64,000 nt of DNA from Lonepinella sp042468235. Lineage in GTDB: Bacteria; Pseudomonadota; Gammaproteobacteria; Enterobacterales; Pasteurellaceae. A program made the translations under genes and the position numbers. Within the stretch, counting starts at the first letter, position 1, and the number at the start of each line of letters is the position of its first letter. Below the pieces are notes generated by a model. That model saw nothing but the letters and a program-made list of their open reading frames with translations, made no database searches and had not been told where the DNA came from. The stretch spans positions 62,001 through 126,000 of the forward strand of contig NZ_CP170386.1 in NCBI RefSeq assembly GCF_042468235.1, in the 5' to 3' direction. Positions 1 to 8,372 of this stretch are shown here, one piece after another.

Positions 1-25
1 GTTTTTTCATTTCGAGTTGATCCAT
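1..25 (-). CDS. rpiA: Ribose-5-phosphate isomerase A, N-terminal fragment (runs off the left edge)
   Basis: Only the first eight codons are in the window; on the minus strand they read MDQLEMKK. This matches the start of Haemophilus RpiA as I remember it (MNQLEMKK), the enzyme that interconverts ribose 5-phosphate and ribulose 5-phosphate in the pentose phosphate pathway. A ribosome binding site (AAGGAT) lies about 6 nt upstream of the ATG, supporting a real start. It follows hemW on the same strand after about 113 nt, which must hold its promoter. The call rests on eight residues plus the RBS, so confidence is moderate. Confidence 0.6.
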
Positions 26-138
26 TTTTAATCCTTAGTCTTTTGTAAAACGATTGCTACACTTTAATACTAAAAAGCGAGATAGACAAGCTAATCATAC
101 AGGAAATTATTGCATAGCCAGTGATAAAACCATTCATA

Positions 139-1293
139 TTAATCAGGCAAAAATAATTCCAATAATTCATTTAAAAACAACTTGCCATGTTGGGTGATTT
201 GCCAATGTTCGTGCGTTTCTTGTACATAACCTTGTTTAATTGCAAAATCTATCTGTTTTTGCACCGCACTTTGTGGTAGCCCTGTAAATTGTTCAAATTC
301 TATTTTAGGCACCGCCTCCAACAAGCGAAAACGATTCATAAAAAATTCAAAACTGCGGTCAATTTCGGGAACGTTTTTTTGTTCATATAAATATTCACCA
401 CGCATATAACCTTTGGGGTGTTTGGTTTTACTGTAACGCAAGATTTCACCTGTGGTAAAACTCATTTTGCCATGGGAGCCACAACCAATCGCCAAATAAT
501 CGCCAAAACGCCAGTAATTTAAATTATGCTGACACTGGAAATCAGGTTTTGCATAGGCAGACGTTTCATATTGTTGATAACCTGCTTCGGTTAATAATTG
601 ATGCCCCTGTTCAAAAATATCCCAAAGTTCATCGTCATCTGGCAAACGTGGTGGGCGATAAGCGAACATAGTATTGGGTTCAATGGTGAGCTGATACCAA
701 GATAAATGCGGTGGATTTAAGACAATAGCTTGGCGTAAATCATCTAATGCTTGTAGCAACGTCTGATTCGGCAAGCCGTGCATTAAATCTAAATTAAAAC
801 TTTTTAACCCAGAATCTTTGGCAAATTGCACCGCGGTTTTGGCTTCGTCTGCATTGTGAATACGTCCTAACGCTTGTAATTTTTCATCGTTAAAACTTTG
901 AATGCCCATTGAAATACGTGTTACGCCTGCTTTAACATAACCCTTAAAACGCTCTGCCTCGGCGGTGCCAGGGTTGGCTTCTAAGGTAATTTCAATATTC
1001 GGTGAAAAGGGGATTTGTTGCTCAATCCCCTGTAATAATTGATGAATACTTTCCGCACAAAATAGGCTCGGTGTGCCACCACCAATAAAAATGGAATGTA
1101 AACAACGATCCTGTACGCTGTCTTTCAAACGTTCAAGATCTTGTTGTAAATCGGTTAACAGATGTTGTACATATTCCCTTTCTGGAATTTCGCCCTTTTG
1201 TGCATGGGAATTAAAATCACAATAAGGGCATTTTTGGACACACCAAGGAATATGCACGTATAAACTTAATGGCGGTAAGGTCAGTTGAGCCAT
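139..1293 (-). CDS. hemW: Radical SAM heme chaperone HemW
   Basis: This 384-residue protein has the HemW radical SAM motif C18-X3-C22-X2-C25 (CVQKCPYC), which binds a 4Fe-4S cluster, and a GGGTPS glycine-rich motif near residue 71 for S-adenosylmethionine. HemW resembles coproporphyrinogen dehydrogenase HemN but acts as a heme-binding chaperone that delivers heme to respiratory enzymes. Its length is normal for HemW and shorter than HemN. It is the last gene of a likely rdgB-ybjQ-hemW operon: its ATG shares one base with the ybjQ stop codon (TAATG), which implies translational coupling. An uptake-signal core lies inside the gene near 259. Confidence 0.93.
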   Translation of the reverse strand: MAQLTLPPLSLYVHIPWCVQKCPYCDFNSHAQKGEIPEREYVQHLLTDLQQDLERLKDSVQDRCLHSIFIGGGTPSLFCAESIHQLLQGIEQQIPFSPNIEITLEANPGTAEAERFKGYVKAGVTRISMGIQSFNDEKLQALGRIHNADEAKTAVQFAKDSGLKSFNLDLMHGLPNQTLLQALDDLRQAIVLNPPHLSWYQLTIEPNTMFAYRPPRLPDDDELWDIFEQGHQLLTEAGYQQYETSAYAKPDFQCQHNLNYWRFGDYLAIGCGSHGKMSFTTGEILRYSKTKHPKGYMRGEYLYEQKNVPEIDRSFEFFMNRFRLLEAVPKIEFEQFTGLPQSAVQKQIDFAIKQGYVQETHEHWQITQHGKLFLNELLELFLPD

Positions 1294-1616
1294 TAACGTA
1301 CAATCACCGCAGTACCGCTAGCGGTAATCATAAACATACTTTTTGAACCCGAACCGATGGACGTATAGTTTACTTCGACACCGACCACGGCATTAGCCCC
1401 TAAACGTTGGGCATTTTCGATCATTTCATTTAATGCCTCTTGGCGTGAACTGGTTAATTTACGTTCATAAGAGCCTGAACGTCCGCCAAAAATATCCGTT
1501 AATCCCGCAAAGAAATCACGAATAAAATTGGCTCCAGCCACCACTTCGCCAAATACTAATTCTTTATATTCAACGATTTGCTTGCCCTCAATACAATTTG
1601 TTGTGGTCACTAACAT
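1293..1616 (-). CDS. ybjQ: YbjQ/UPF0145 family protein
   Basis: A 107-residue protein that matches the YbjQ (UPF0145, DUF74) family along its whole length: an N-terminal beta segment (MLVTTTNCIEGK), a central region containing FAGLTDIFGGRSGSY, and the C-terminal ANAVVGVEVNY segment. Family members form small pentamer-like rings and have been called putative heavy-metal-binding proteins, but no function is proven. It lies between rdgB (9 nt upstream) and hemW (1-nt overlap), so it is cotranscribed. There is no signal peptide or membrane segment, so it is cytoplasmic. Confidence 0.88.
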   Translation of the reverse strand: MLVTTTNCIEGKQIVEYKELVFGEVVAGANFIRDFFAGLTDIFGGRSGSYERKLTSSRQEALNEMIENAQRLGANAVVGVEVNYTSIGSGSKSMFMITASGTAVIVR

Positions 1617-1625
1617 AGTTTTTCC

Positions 1626-2225
1626 TTATTTTTGTAATTTCATTTTTAATACGGCTAAAGCCTTGGCTCGATGGGAGATTTTTTTCTTCTCAGCGGGATC
1701 TAATTCCGCAAAAGTACAATTTTTTTCTGGGCTAAAAAATAAGCTGTCATAGCCAAAACCGTTTGATCCTTTTTCTACAAAATCAATTTGCCCGCAACAT
1801 TCCCCCTCCGCAATAATGGGGCTTGGATCGGTTTCGTGTTGTAATAACACAATGCAACTGACGAATTTGGCTTGACGTTGTGCGGTGGGGACATCTGCTA
1901 ATTTTTGTAATAATTTTTTGCGATTTAATGCTTCCGCATTTTCACCCTCAGCTCCCGCATAACGGGCAGAATATAACCCAGGTTCACCATTTAATGCGGC
2001 AACCACTAATCCGCTATCGTCCGCTATCGCTGGCAAGCCTGATAGTTTAGCCGCATAACGGGCTTTTAATAAGGCATTTTCCACAAACGTTAAACCCGTT
2101 TCTTCGGGACTTTCAATACCTAAATCCGTTTGAGCTATCACGTCAAAACCAAAATCCGCCAGAACATCTGACATTTCCTTGACTTTGCCTTGATTACCTG
2201 TTGCAAGTACGACTTTTTGTTTCAT
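1626..2225 (-). CDS. rdgB: XTP/dITP pyrophosphatase (RdgB/HAM1 family)
   Basis: The enzyme hydrolyses non-canonical purine triphosphates (dITP, XTP) to monophosphates and so keeps them out of DNA. The N-terminal VVLATGNQGKVKEM nucleotide-binding motif and the internal ADDSGLVV and GFGYDSLF motifs define the family. I place the start at 2225, not at an upstream in-frame ATG (2264), because a GGAGAG ribosome binding site precedes it and the 199-residue product then begins like other RdgB proteins. It heads a minus-strand operon with ybjQ and hemW. Confidence 0.93.
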   Translation of the reverse strand: MKQKVVLATGNQGKVKEMSDVLADFGFDVIAQTDLGIESPEETGLTFVENALLKARYAAKLSGLPAIADDSGLVVAALNGEPGLYSARYAGAEGENAEALNRKKLLQKLADVPTAQRQAKFVSCIVLLQHETDPSPIIAEGECCGQIDFVEKGSNGFGYDSLFFSPEKNCTFAELDPAEKKKISHRAKALAVLKMKLQK

Positions 2226-2284
2226 TTTCTCTCCAATTTTATTATGCTCTGTGGATTTTTTCATATTATAAAGATTTTTTCATC

Positions 2285-2294
2285 AAAGTGCGGT
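2285..2294 (+). repeat. DNA uptake signal core in the rdgB/pyrR intergenic region
   Basis: AAAGTGCGGT followed by an A/T-rich stretch is the Haemophilus-type uptake signal sequence. It lies in the 137-nt divergent spacer between rdgB and pyrR. Such intergenic copies often overlap promoters or terminators; here it precedes the likely pyrR promoter region. Confidence 0.85.
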
Positions 2295-2362
2295 CATTTT
2301 TGTTTGAATTTTTGCTATAGTAACGCTAATTTAATTTGCCCGCTTGAAAGCAAGGATTTTTT

Positions 2363-2899
2363 ATGGAAAAAATCATTATTGATGAAGACCAATTTATGCG
2401 AACCATTTCTCGTATTTCGCATGAAATTATCGAAAAGCACGCTGATTTAGATCAATTAATTATCGTGGGAATTAAACGTCGCGGTGCAGAAATTGCAGCT
2501 CTTATTAAACGTAAAATTAATGAGTTAACTCAACAAGAAATCCCCTCATTTGATTTAGATATCACTTTTTATCGTGATGATTTAGAATATGCCGAACCAA
2601 GCCATATCCCCGTATATAAAGGATCTTCTGATTATATTAATATACAAAATAAAACGGTAATCTTAGTAGATGATGTATTATTTACAGGTCGGACAATTCG
2701 GGCAGCACTTGACGCTTTGGTAGATTTTGGGCGAGCATCTAAAGTCGAATTAGTGATTTTTGTAGATCGTGGACACCGTGAATTACCGATTCGAGCGGAC
2801 TATGTAGGCAAAAATGTACCTACCAGCCGTAATGAAAAGATACAAGTACGTACCATGAAATTTGATAGTTGCTACAATGTGGCTTTACTGTCACAATAG
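2363..2899 (+). CDS. pyrR: Bifunctional pyr operon regulator / uracil phosphoribosyltransferase PyrR
   Basis: A 178-residue PyrR. The PRPP-binding loop VILVDDVLFTGRT is at residues 99-111, and the ERRGAEIA-like segment (IKRRGAEIA) near 37 is typical of the family. In Gram-positive bacteria PyrR is an RNA-binding attenuator of pyrimidine genes; in Pasteurellaceae its regulatory role is less established. No pyr gene is adjacent, so it stands alone before surA. A weak hairpin (ACCTGT/ACAGGT, 2920-2937) lies after the stop codon. The upp-uraA pair elsewhere in this window is a plausible but unproven target. Confidence 0.93.
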   Translation: MEKIIIDEDQFMRTISRISHEIIEKHADLDQLIIVGIKRRGAEIAALIKRKINELTQQEIPSFDLDITFYRDDLEYAEPSHIPVYKGSSDYINIQNKTVILVDDVLFTGRTIRAALDALVDFGRASKVELVIFVDRGHRELPIRADYVGKNVPTSRNEKIQVRTMKFDSCYNVALLSQ

Positions 2900-2969
2900 A
2901 TAGCGGAACTTTTTGTGCCACCTGTAATCTAACAGGTTGTATTTAATTAACTTTTATTAACGGATAAAT

Positions 2970-3917
2970 ATGAAACTTCATTCTTTAAAATCAATTTTCT
3001 TAATTGCGATCAGTGCATTAGTGATTTCGATCAATGTACAAGCAGTTGAACAAGTAGTAGCGACCATTGATGGTACACCTATTTTAGAAAGTCAAGTTAG
3101 AAAAGCATTAGGTGGTAAAGCAAATACTGAAAGTAATCGTACTAAAGCATTAGATAACATTATTGATGATATGTTGGTACAAAAAGCCATTAAAGAATCA
3201 GGCGTTAAAGTGAACTCTGCTCAAGTCGATCAAATCGTGCGTCATATTGCGGCACAAAATGGCTTAACCTACGGTCAATTATTAGATGCGTTAGATTACC
3301 AAGGTATTTCATTACAACAATTCCGTAATAATATTGCTAATCAGATTTTAATGTCAGAAGTACGTAATCGTACTATTGGTAAATATATTGATGTCAGCCG
3401 TGAACAAGTAGAAGCCTTGAGTCATCAAATGTGGGAACAGGCGAAAAACAGTAGTAATCAACAAGCCTTAACCACAACACATTACAGAGTGCGTCATATT
3501 TTGTTAAAACTAACTCCATTATTGAATGATGAGCAAGCAAAAGCAGAGTTAAACAAAATTCGTACCGATATTGCTTCAGGTAAAACCACCTTTGAGAGTG
3601 CTGCTAAAGATTATTCAAAAGACTATTTATCAGGTGCCAATGGCGGTGATTTAGGTTTTGCTCCAGCTGATAATTATGTACCTGAATTTGCCAAACAAGT
3701 AGCAAATGCGAAAAGAGGTGCCATTACTGCACCATTTAAAACTGAATTTGGTTGGCATATTTTGGAAGTTACCGATACAAAACAAGGTAAAGCCAGTGAA
3801 AATATGTTCCATCAAAAAGCGTATGAAACGCTAGTAAATCAGCAATTACAAGAAGAATCCAAAGACTGGGTAAAAGCCTTGCGTAAAGGGGCGGATATTC
3901 AATATCTTGTTAAATAA
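2970..3917 (+). CDS. surA: Periplasmic chaperone / peptidyl-prolyl isomerase SurA
   Basis: A 315-residue SurA with a signal peptide that probably ends at VQA before VEQ (about residue 26). After the N-terminal chaperone region a single parvulin domain begins near YRVRHILLKL (about 168) and ends near FGWHILEVTD (about 266). E. coli SurA has two parvulin domains and 428 residues; the shorter single-domain form is usual in Haemophilus. It escorts outer-membrane proteins through the periplasm. A strong terminator follows it. Confidence 0.92.
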   Translation: MKLHSLKSIFLIAISALVISINVQAVEQVVATIDGTPILESQVRKALGGKANTESNRTKALDNIIDDMLVQKAIKESGVKVNSAQVDQIVRHIAAQNGLTYGQLLDALDYQGISLQQFRNNIANQILMSEVRNRTIGKYIDVSREQVEALSHQMWEQAKNSSNQQALTTTHYRVRHILLKLTPLLNDEQAKAELNKIRTDIASGKTTFESAAKDYSKDYLSGANGGDLGFAPADNYVPEFAKQVANAKRGAITAPFKTEFGWHILEVTDTKQGKASENMFHQKAYETLVNQQLQEESKDWVKALRKGADIQYLVK

Positions 3918-3928
3918 ACCATTTTCTC

Positions 3929-3955
3929 AGGTGGGCAATCGCCCACCTTTTTATT
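3929..3955 (+). terminator. Rho-independent terminator after surA
   Basis: The stem AGGTGGGC / GCCCACCT with loop AATC (3929-3948) is followed by a T-rich run. It ends surA transcription and lies 30 nt before rsmA, so rsmA needs its own promoter or read-through. Confidence 0.9.
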
Positions 3956-3980
3956 TTTTACCTTACATAATACATACAGT

Positions 3981-4841
3981 ATGAATTCAAAACGACATTT
4001 AGGACATATCGCTCGAAAACGTTTCGGGCAAAACTTTTTACATGATGACAATGTGATTCAAGGCATTGTATCTGCGATTTATCCGCAAAAAGATCAATAT
4101 CTGGTGGAAATTGGACCTGGCTTAGGGGCATTAACCGAACCTGTCGGTGAGCAAGTAGATCAGTTAACCGTAGTCGAATTAGACCGAGATCTAGCAGAAC
4201 GCTTACGTCATCATCCTTTTTTACATCAAAAATTAAAGGTGATTGAAACCGATGCCATGCAATTTGATTTTGGCAAATTGTATGATGATGAAAAACTGGC
4301 GGAGAAAGGGCAAAAATTACGGGTATTTGGTAATTTACCCTACAATATCTCGACACCGTTAATGTTTCACCTATTCAAATTCCACGACAAAATCCAAGAC
4401 ATGCACTTTATGTTACAAAAAGAAGTGGTCAAACGCTTGTGTGCAGCCCCCAATAGCAAGGCTTATGGACGGCTGACGATTATGGCACAATATTTTTGCC
4501 AAGTCATGCCCGTATTAGACGTTCCACCAACGGCATTTAAACCCGCACCGAAAGTGGATTCCGCAGTGGTACGGTTAATTCCCCATCAGATTTTGCCAAA
4601 TCCAGTGAAAGATCTGTATTGGTTAAATCGTGTGACCAGTCAAGCCTTTAATCAACGCCGTAAAACCTTGCGTAATGCCTTATCAACGCTATTTTCTGCG
4701 GAAAATCTCACCGCACTTGGGGTGGATTTAAATGCTCGTGCAGAAAATTTGACTATTGCGGATTATGCCAGATTAGCCAACTGGTTATATGATAATCCAC
4801 CTGCAGAAGATAAAACGGAAATTTCCGATATTGATGACTAG
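3981..4841 (+). CDS. rsmA: 16S rRNA (adenine1518-N6/adenine1519-N6)-dimethyltransferase
   Basis: RsmA (KsgA) dimethylates two adjacent adenines in the 3'-terminal helix 45 loop of 16S rRNA late in small-subunit assembly. The 286-residue protein shows SAM motif I EIGPGLGA (43-50) and the catalytic motif NLPYNIS (118-124). The FGQNFL segment near residue 15 is also conserved. It is followed after 8 nt by apaH, the same pairing as in enterobacteria. An uptake-signal core lies in the coding region near 4711. Confidence 0.95.
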   Translation: MNSKRHLGHIARKRFGQNFLHDDNVIQGIVSAIYPQKDQYLVEIGPGLGALTEPVGEQVDQLTVVELDRDLAERLRHHPFLHQKLKVIETDAMQFDFGKLYDDEKLAEKGQKLRVFGNLPYNISTPLMFHLFKFHDKIQDMHFMLQKEVVKRLCAAPNSKAYGRLTIMAQYFCQVMPVLDVPPTAFKPAPKVDSAVVRLIPHQILPNPVKDLYWLNRVTSQAFNQRRKTLRNALSTLFSAENLTALGVDLNARAENLTIADYARLANWLYDNPPAEDKTEISDIDD

Positions 4842-4849
4842 GAGCGTAG

Positions 4850-5674
4850 ATGTCAACTTACATTGTCGGCGACTTACACGGTTGCTATGATGAATTGCAA
4901 CTTTTGTTAGAACAAGTTCAATTTGATGCCACGCAAGATGAACTTTATTTCACCGGTGATCTGGTTGCTCGTGGTGATAAATCCCTTGAATGTTTACGCT
5001 TTGCTAAATCTTTAGGGCAACGTGGTCATACGGTATTAGGCAATCATGATTTACATTTACTTTCCACCGCACTGGGTATTAAAAAAGTCAAAGCTCGAGA
5101 TAAAGTAGATGCCATCTTTGCCGCCCCTGATTTTGCTGAATTAATGGATTGGCTACGTCATCAACCCTTGTTTATTCACCATGAAAAATTGAATTTTACC
5201 CTTGTTCACGCTGGCATTTCACCTGACTGGGATTTAAGCACAGCTCAACAATGTGCCAAGCAAGTCGAAGCGGTTTTACAATCCGACCACTATGCGGATT
5301 TACTCAAACAAATGTATGATAGCCACCCTAATCGTTGGTCGTCTGAATTAACGGGTATTGATCGTTTACGTTACATTATTAATGTGTTCACCCGTATGCG
5401 TTTTTGCTATGCGGATCATCGTTTGGATTTTGATTGTAAAGTGCCGTTAGATCAAGCTCCAACCGAATTAATGGCATGGTATCAATGCGATAACCCATTA
5501 TTCCAAACCGAAAATATTATTTTTGGACATTGGGCAAGCCTTGTGGACACACCGACACCGAGTAATATTTATGCCTTAGATACAGGTTGTGCATGGGGTA
5601 ATCGAATGACGTTGTTACGTTGGGAAGATCAGCGGTATTTTGTGCAAACGAGCTTGAATGCCACGATTGACTAG
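4850..5674 (+). CDS. apaH: Bis(5'-nucleosyl)-tetraphosphatase, symmetrical
   Basis: ApaH cleaves Ap4A into two ADP and can remove Np4 caps from RNA. The 274-residue protein has the phosphoesterase metal motifs GDLHGC (7-12), GDLVARG (36-42) and GNHD (64-67), and a later FGHWA motif. It lies 8 nt after rsmA, whose end provides the ribosome-binding region GGAGCG. It is probably cotranscribed with rsmA and ends at a bidirectional terminator. Confidence 0.95.
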   Translation: MSTYIVGDLHGCYDELQLLLEQVQFDATQDELYFTGDLVARGDKSLECLRFAKSLGQRGHTVLGNHDLHLLSTALGIKKVKARDKVDAIFAAPDFAELMDWLRHQPLFIHHEKLNFTLVHAGISPDWDLSTAQQCAKQVEAVLQSDHYADLLKQMYDSHPNRWSSELTGIDRLRYIINVFTRMRFCYADHRLDFDCKVPLDQAPTELMAWYQCDNPLFQTENIIFGHWASLVDTPTPSNIYALDTGCAWGNRMTLLRWEDQRYFVQTSLNATID

Positions 5675-5688
5675 AAATGAACAAAACC

Positions 5689-5718
5689 GCGGTGAAAAAA
5701 ATGAATTTTTTTCACCGC
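5689..5718. terminator. Bidirectional terminator between apaH and yajG
   Basis: GCGGTGAAAAAAA (5689-5701) and TTTTTTTCACCGC (5706-5718) form a perfect 13-bp stem with a 4-nt loop. The A/T half of the stem gives a U tract on either strand, so it can end both convergent genes. It belongs to a recurring ACCGCGGTGAAAA terminator type in this window. Confidence 0.88.
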
Positions 5719-5740
5719 AGTTAGAGAGTTAGTAACGAGA

Positions 5741-6340
5741 TTAATTTACATAACGACTAATTGCACCTGCAATTTCAGTGTCTTTATATAATGCTGAAAC
5801 CACATCTTTCAACGTTGCATCTAAGGATTTTTGAATATCATCATTATTCACCCCCAATGCACCTTCATCAACACGGCTTGCACCAAAGTTCTTAGTAAAG
5901 TTACCTTTAAACCCTTGAACGTGAACTTCTAGCTGAACTTTAGAGGTAATTTTATGGCGAATATTACCCTCTTCCACTTTCGCATAAAAATCTTTTACCG
6001 TCACTAGTACATTCGTATTTACGCCACTGTCGGCTAAACGAAAACCTTTTGCGTTCAAATCTTGTTGAATCACTTGTTGAAATAATTTTTCTACTGCTGG
6101 AGAAGAATACAATTTAAATAATGCACTATTCATTGTGTAGCTTGAGATTTCAGGTTGGCTACGTCCATCTTTACTCACCACATTGACAATCGCTTTTTGA
6201 TTTTGTGCATTAAATGCTGTCGTTGCTGTTGGAGATTGTGGATTGAAACTTAATGTATTGCTCGGGGTGTTGGAGCAGCCTACCAATAAAATTGTACTTG
6301 CCACTAATGTAGCCAATGAGATTGTTTTACTTAACTTCAT
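5741..6340 (-). CDS. yajG: YajG family lipoprotein
   Basis: A 199-residue outer-envelope lipoprotein: signal peptide of about 21 residues ending in lipobox LVGC with Cys22. The start at 6340 is chosen over an upstream in-frame ATG because AAGGAT lies just before it and the signal peptide then begins MKLSK. The body resembles E. coli YajG, for example FYAKVEEGNIRHKI against LYADVSQGNVRYNI. Its function is unknown. As in E. coli it is divergent from and next to bolA. Confidence 0.8.
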   Translation of the reverse strand: MKLSKTISLATLVASTILLVGCSNTPSNTLSFNPQSPTATTAFNAQNQKAIVNVVSKDGRSQPEISSYTMNSALFKLYSSPAVEKLFQQVIQQDLNAKGFRLADSGVNTNVLVTVKDFYAKVEEGNIRHKITSKVQLEVHVQGFKGNFTKNFGASRVDEGALGVNNDDIQKSLDATLKDVVSALYKDTEIAGAISRYVN

Positions 6341-6442
6341 GATTGATCCTTTAATGTCAAAATTTATATGGTTATATTCTTGCAAACTTCGTCAATAATG
6401 TATAGCCTTTCTATGCAAAAATTTTATGTTAGGAAATCATCT

Positions 6443-6754
6443 ATGTCAAAACAACAAGAATTAGAAAAACGTTTAATTGCAGAATTTCAACCGCACTTTG
6501 TGAAGATTGAAAATGAAAGCTATATGCACAGTTCAGGAAAAGGGGCAAATTCACATTTTAAAATTGTGTTAGTCAGCGACAAATTTAATGGTATTCGTCA
6601 AGTTGCTAGACATCGTTTAATTTATCAACTATTTGTCGAAGATCTAGCCAACGGTATTCATGCTTTGGCTCTGCATACTTACACTTTGCCAGAATGGCAA
6701 AATTTACAAGGTAACTATCCTAAATCACCGAACTGTGTGGGGGGAGGACTATAA
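6443..6754 (+). CDS. bolA: BolA family protein
   Basis: A small (103-residue) BolA-like protein with the class II KH-like fold signature: the HFKIVLVSDKFNG region, then RHRLIYQLFVEDL. BolA proteins pair with monothiol glutaredoxins in iron-sulfur cluster trafficking, and E. coli BolA affects cell shape and gene regulation. The start at 6443 follows TAGGA and gives MSKQQELEKRL, the usual BolA start; in-frame upstream starts lack this. Adjacent to yajG as in E. coli, which supports the name. Confidence 0.85.
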   Translation: MSKQQELEKRLIAEFQPHFVKIENESYMHSSGKGANSHFKIVLVSDKFNGIRQVARHRLIYQLFVEDLANGIHALALHTYTLPEWQNLQGNYPKSPNCVGGGL

Positions 6755-7038
6755 CTCTACTAAGGTATATTTAAAATATTTTCACCTTTTTTTAACAAAA
6801 ATACATAAAAAAATACAGTTAAACTGGAAGAACGGTCGGATTTTAGTTAAAATACTTTGTTATTATTGTTTTTTAATGAACAACAACACCGAATTTGAGT
6901 TTTTATTTTTATGATTTCTAGGGGGACTATTTTTATTCCTTTCTATGTTATCGCTCAAAGTGCGGTCATTATTTAAAATGTTTTTGCTATTTTAAATAGT
7001 GACTTAATTTTCAACCCTAACGAAAAGTAGTGCAAATA
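6755..7038 (+). promoter_or_regulatory. Intergenic region before the nqr operon
   Basis: This 284-nt spacer is very A/T-rich and holds no convincing gene. It must carry the promoter of the large nqr operon. An uptake-signal core (AAAGTGCGGT) lies near 6957, followed by an A/T-rich stretch with -10-like sequences. I could not assign one promoter with confidence, and I see no riboswitch-like fold. Confidence 0.4.
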
Positions 7039-8370
7039 ATGATTACGATTAAAAAAGGCTTGGATCTTCCTATTGCAGGAAAACCAGAACAAGTAATCCG
7101 TGACGGCAACACCGTGACAGAAGTTGCTATGCTTGGCGAAGAGTATGTGGGTATGCGTCCTTCAATGAAGGTACGTGAAGGTGATGCGGTGAAAAAAGGT
7201 CAGGTACTTTTTGAAGATAAAAAAAATCCGGGCGTCGTTTTCACTGCTCCTGCAAGTGGTACTGTAACTGCGATTAATCGTGGTGCCAAGCGTGTATTAC
7301 AATCTGTAGTAATTACTCTAGAAGGTAATGAACAAGAAACTTTCTCTAAATACGACGTTTCAGCGTTAAACCAATTAAGCGAACAAGACGTTCGTCAGAA
7401 TTTACAATCTTCAGGCTTATGGACAGCATTTCGTACTCGTCCATTTAGCAAAATTCCTGCGGTAGATGCCGTACCATCATCTATTTTTGTGAATGCCATG
7501 GACACCAATCCATTAGCTGCTGATCCTGCAGTGATTATTGAACAATATACAGATGATTTTACTAATGGTTTAACTGTGTTAGGTCGTTTACACAATAAAA
7601 TTAATCTGGTGAAAGCTGCTGATGTAACATTACCAAGTGCTAGCACCACCCTTGTTCATGATGTGAAAGGGGCTCATCCAGCAGGTTTAGTGGGTACACA
7701 TATTCATTTCATCGATCCCGTCAGTTTCACTAAACACGTGTGGCATTTAAACTATCAAGATGTGATTGCGATTGGTAAATTGTTTACCACTGGTGAATTA
7801 TTTACTGACCGAGTGGTTTCTTTGGCGGGTCCACAAGTGAAAAAACCACGTTTAGTCCGTACTTGTCTAGGTGCAAATCTATCACAACTTACAGCAAATG
7901 AATTAAACAGTGGTAATAACCGTGTTATTTCTGGTTCTGTATTACATGGTGCAACTGCACAAGGTCCACACGATTATTTAGGTCGTTATGCCTTGCAAGT
8001 GTCGGTGTTAGCCGAAGGTGACGAAAAAGAATTTATGGGTTGGATCACGCCGCAACCAGGTAAATATTCCATTACTCGTACCGTATTAGGTCACTTTAGC
8101 CGTAAATTATTCAATTTTACCACCGCAGTTAATGGTGGCGACCGTGCCATGGTACCAATTGGTTCTTATGAACGTGTGATGCCGTTGGATATTTTACCCA
8201 CCTTATTATTACGTGATTTAGCCGCTGGTGATACGGATTCAGCACAAGCATTAGGTTGCTTAGAGTTAGATGAAGAAGATTTAGCCCTTTGTACCTATGT
8301 TTGTCCAGGTAAAACCGATTATGGTGTGTTATTGCGTCAAGCATTAGAAAAAATCGAGAAGGAAGGTTAA
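7039..8370 (+). CDS. nqrA: Na+-translocating NADH:quinone reductase subunit A
   Basis: NqrA is the peripheral subunit of the sodium-pumping NADH:ubiquinone oxidoreductase. The start at 7039 gives MITIKKGLDLPIAG, the start known for Haemophilus NqrA; an in-frame GTG nine bases upstream is the alternative. The product has 443 residues, normal for the family. The lipoyl-like N-terminal barrel (VREGDAVKKGQVLFED, near 43-58) and the C-terminal CTYVCPGK segment are visible. It heads the tightly packed nqrABCDEF operon (nqrB starts 2 nt later). Confidence 0.95.
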   Translation: MITIKKGLDLPIAGKPEQVIRDGNTVTEVAMLGEEYVGMRPSMKVREGDAVKKGQVLFEDKKNPGVVFTAPASGTVTAINRGAKRVLQSVVITLEGNEQETFSKYDVSALNQLSEQDVRQNLQSSGLWTAFRTRPFSKIPAVDAVPSSIFVNAMDTNPLAADPAVIIEQYTDDFTNGLTVLGRLHNKINLVKAADVTLPSASTTLVHDVKGAHPAGLVGTHIHFIDPVSFTKHVWHLNYQDVIAIGKLFTTGELFTDRVVSLAGPQVKKPRLVRTCLGANLSQLTANELNSGNNRVISGSVLHGATAQGPHDYLGRYALQVSVLAEGDEKEFMGWITPQPGKYSITRTVLGHFSRKLFNFTTAVNGGDRAMVPIGSYERVMPLDILPTLLLRDLAAGDTDSAQALGCLELDEEDLALCTYVCPGKTDYGVLLRQALEKIEKEG

Positions 8371-8372
8371 AA

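Noticed and set aside
6660..6914. An 84-codon open frame extending past bolA
   Set aside because: It overlaps bolA out of frame and continues through A/T-rich intergenic DNA with Phe/Leu/Lys-biased composition, with no ribosome binding site.
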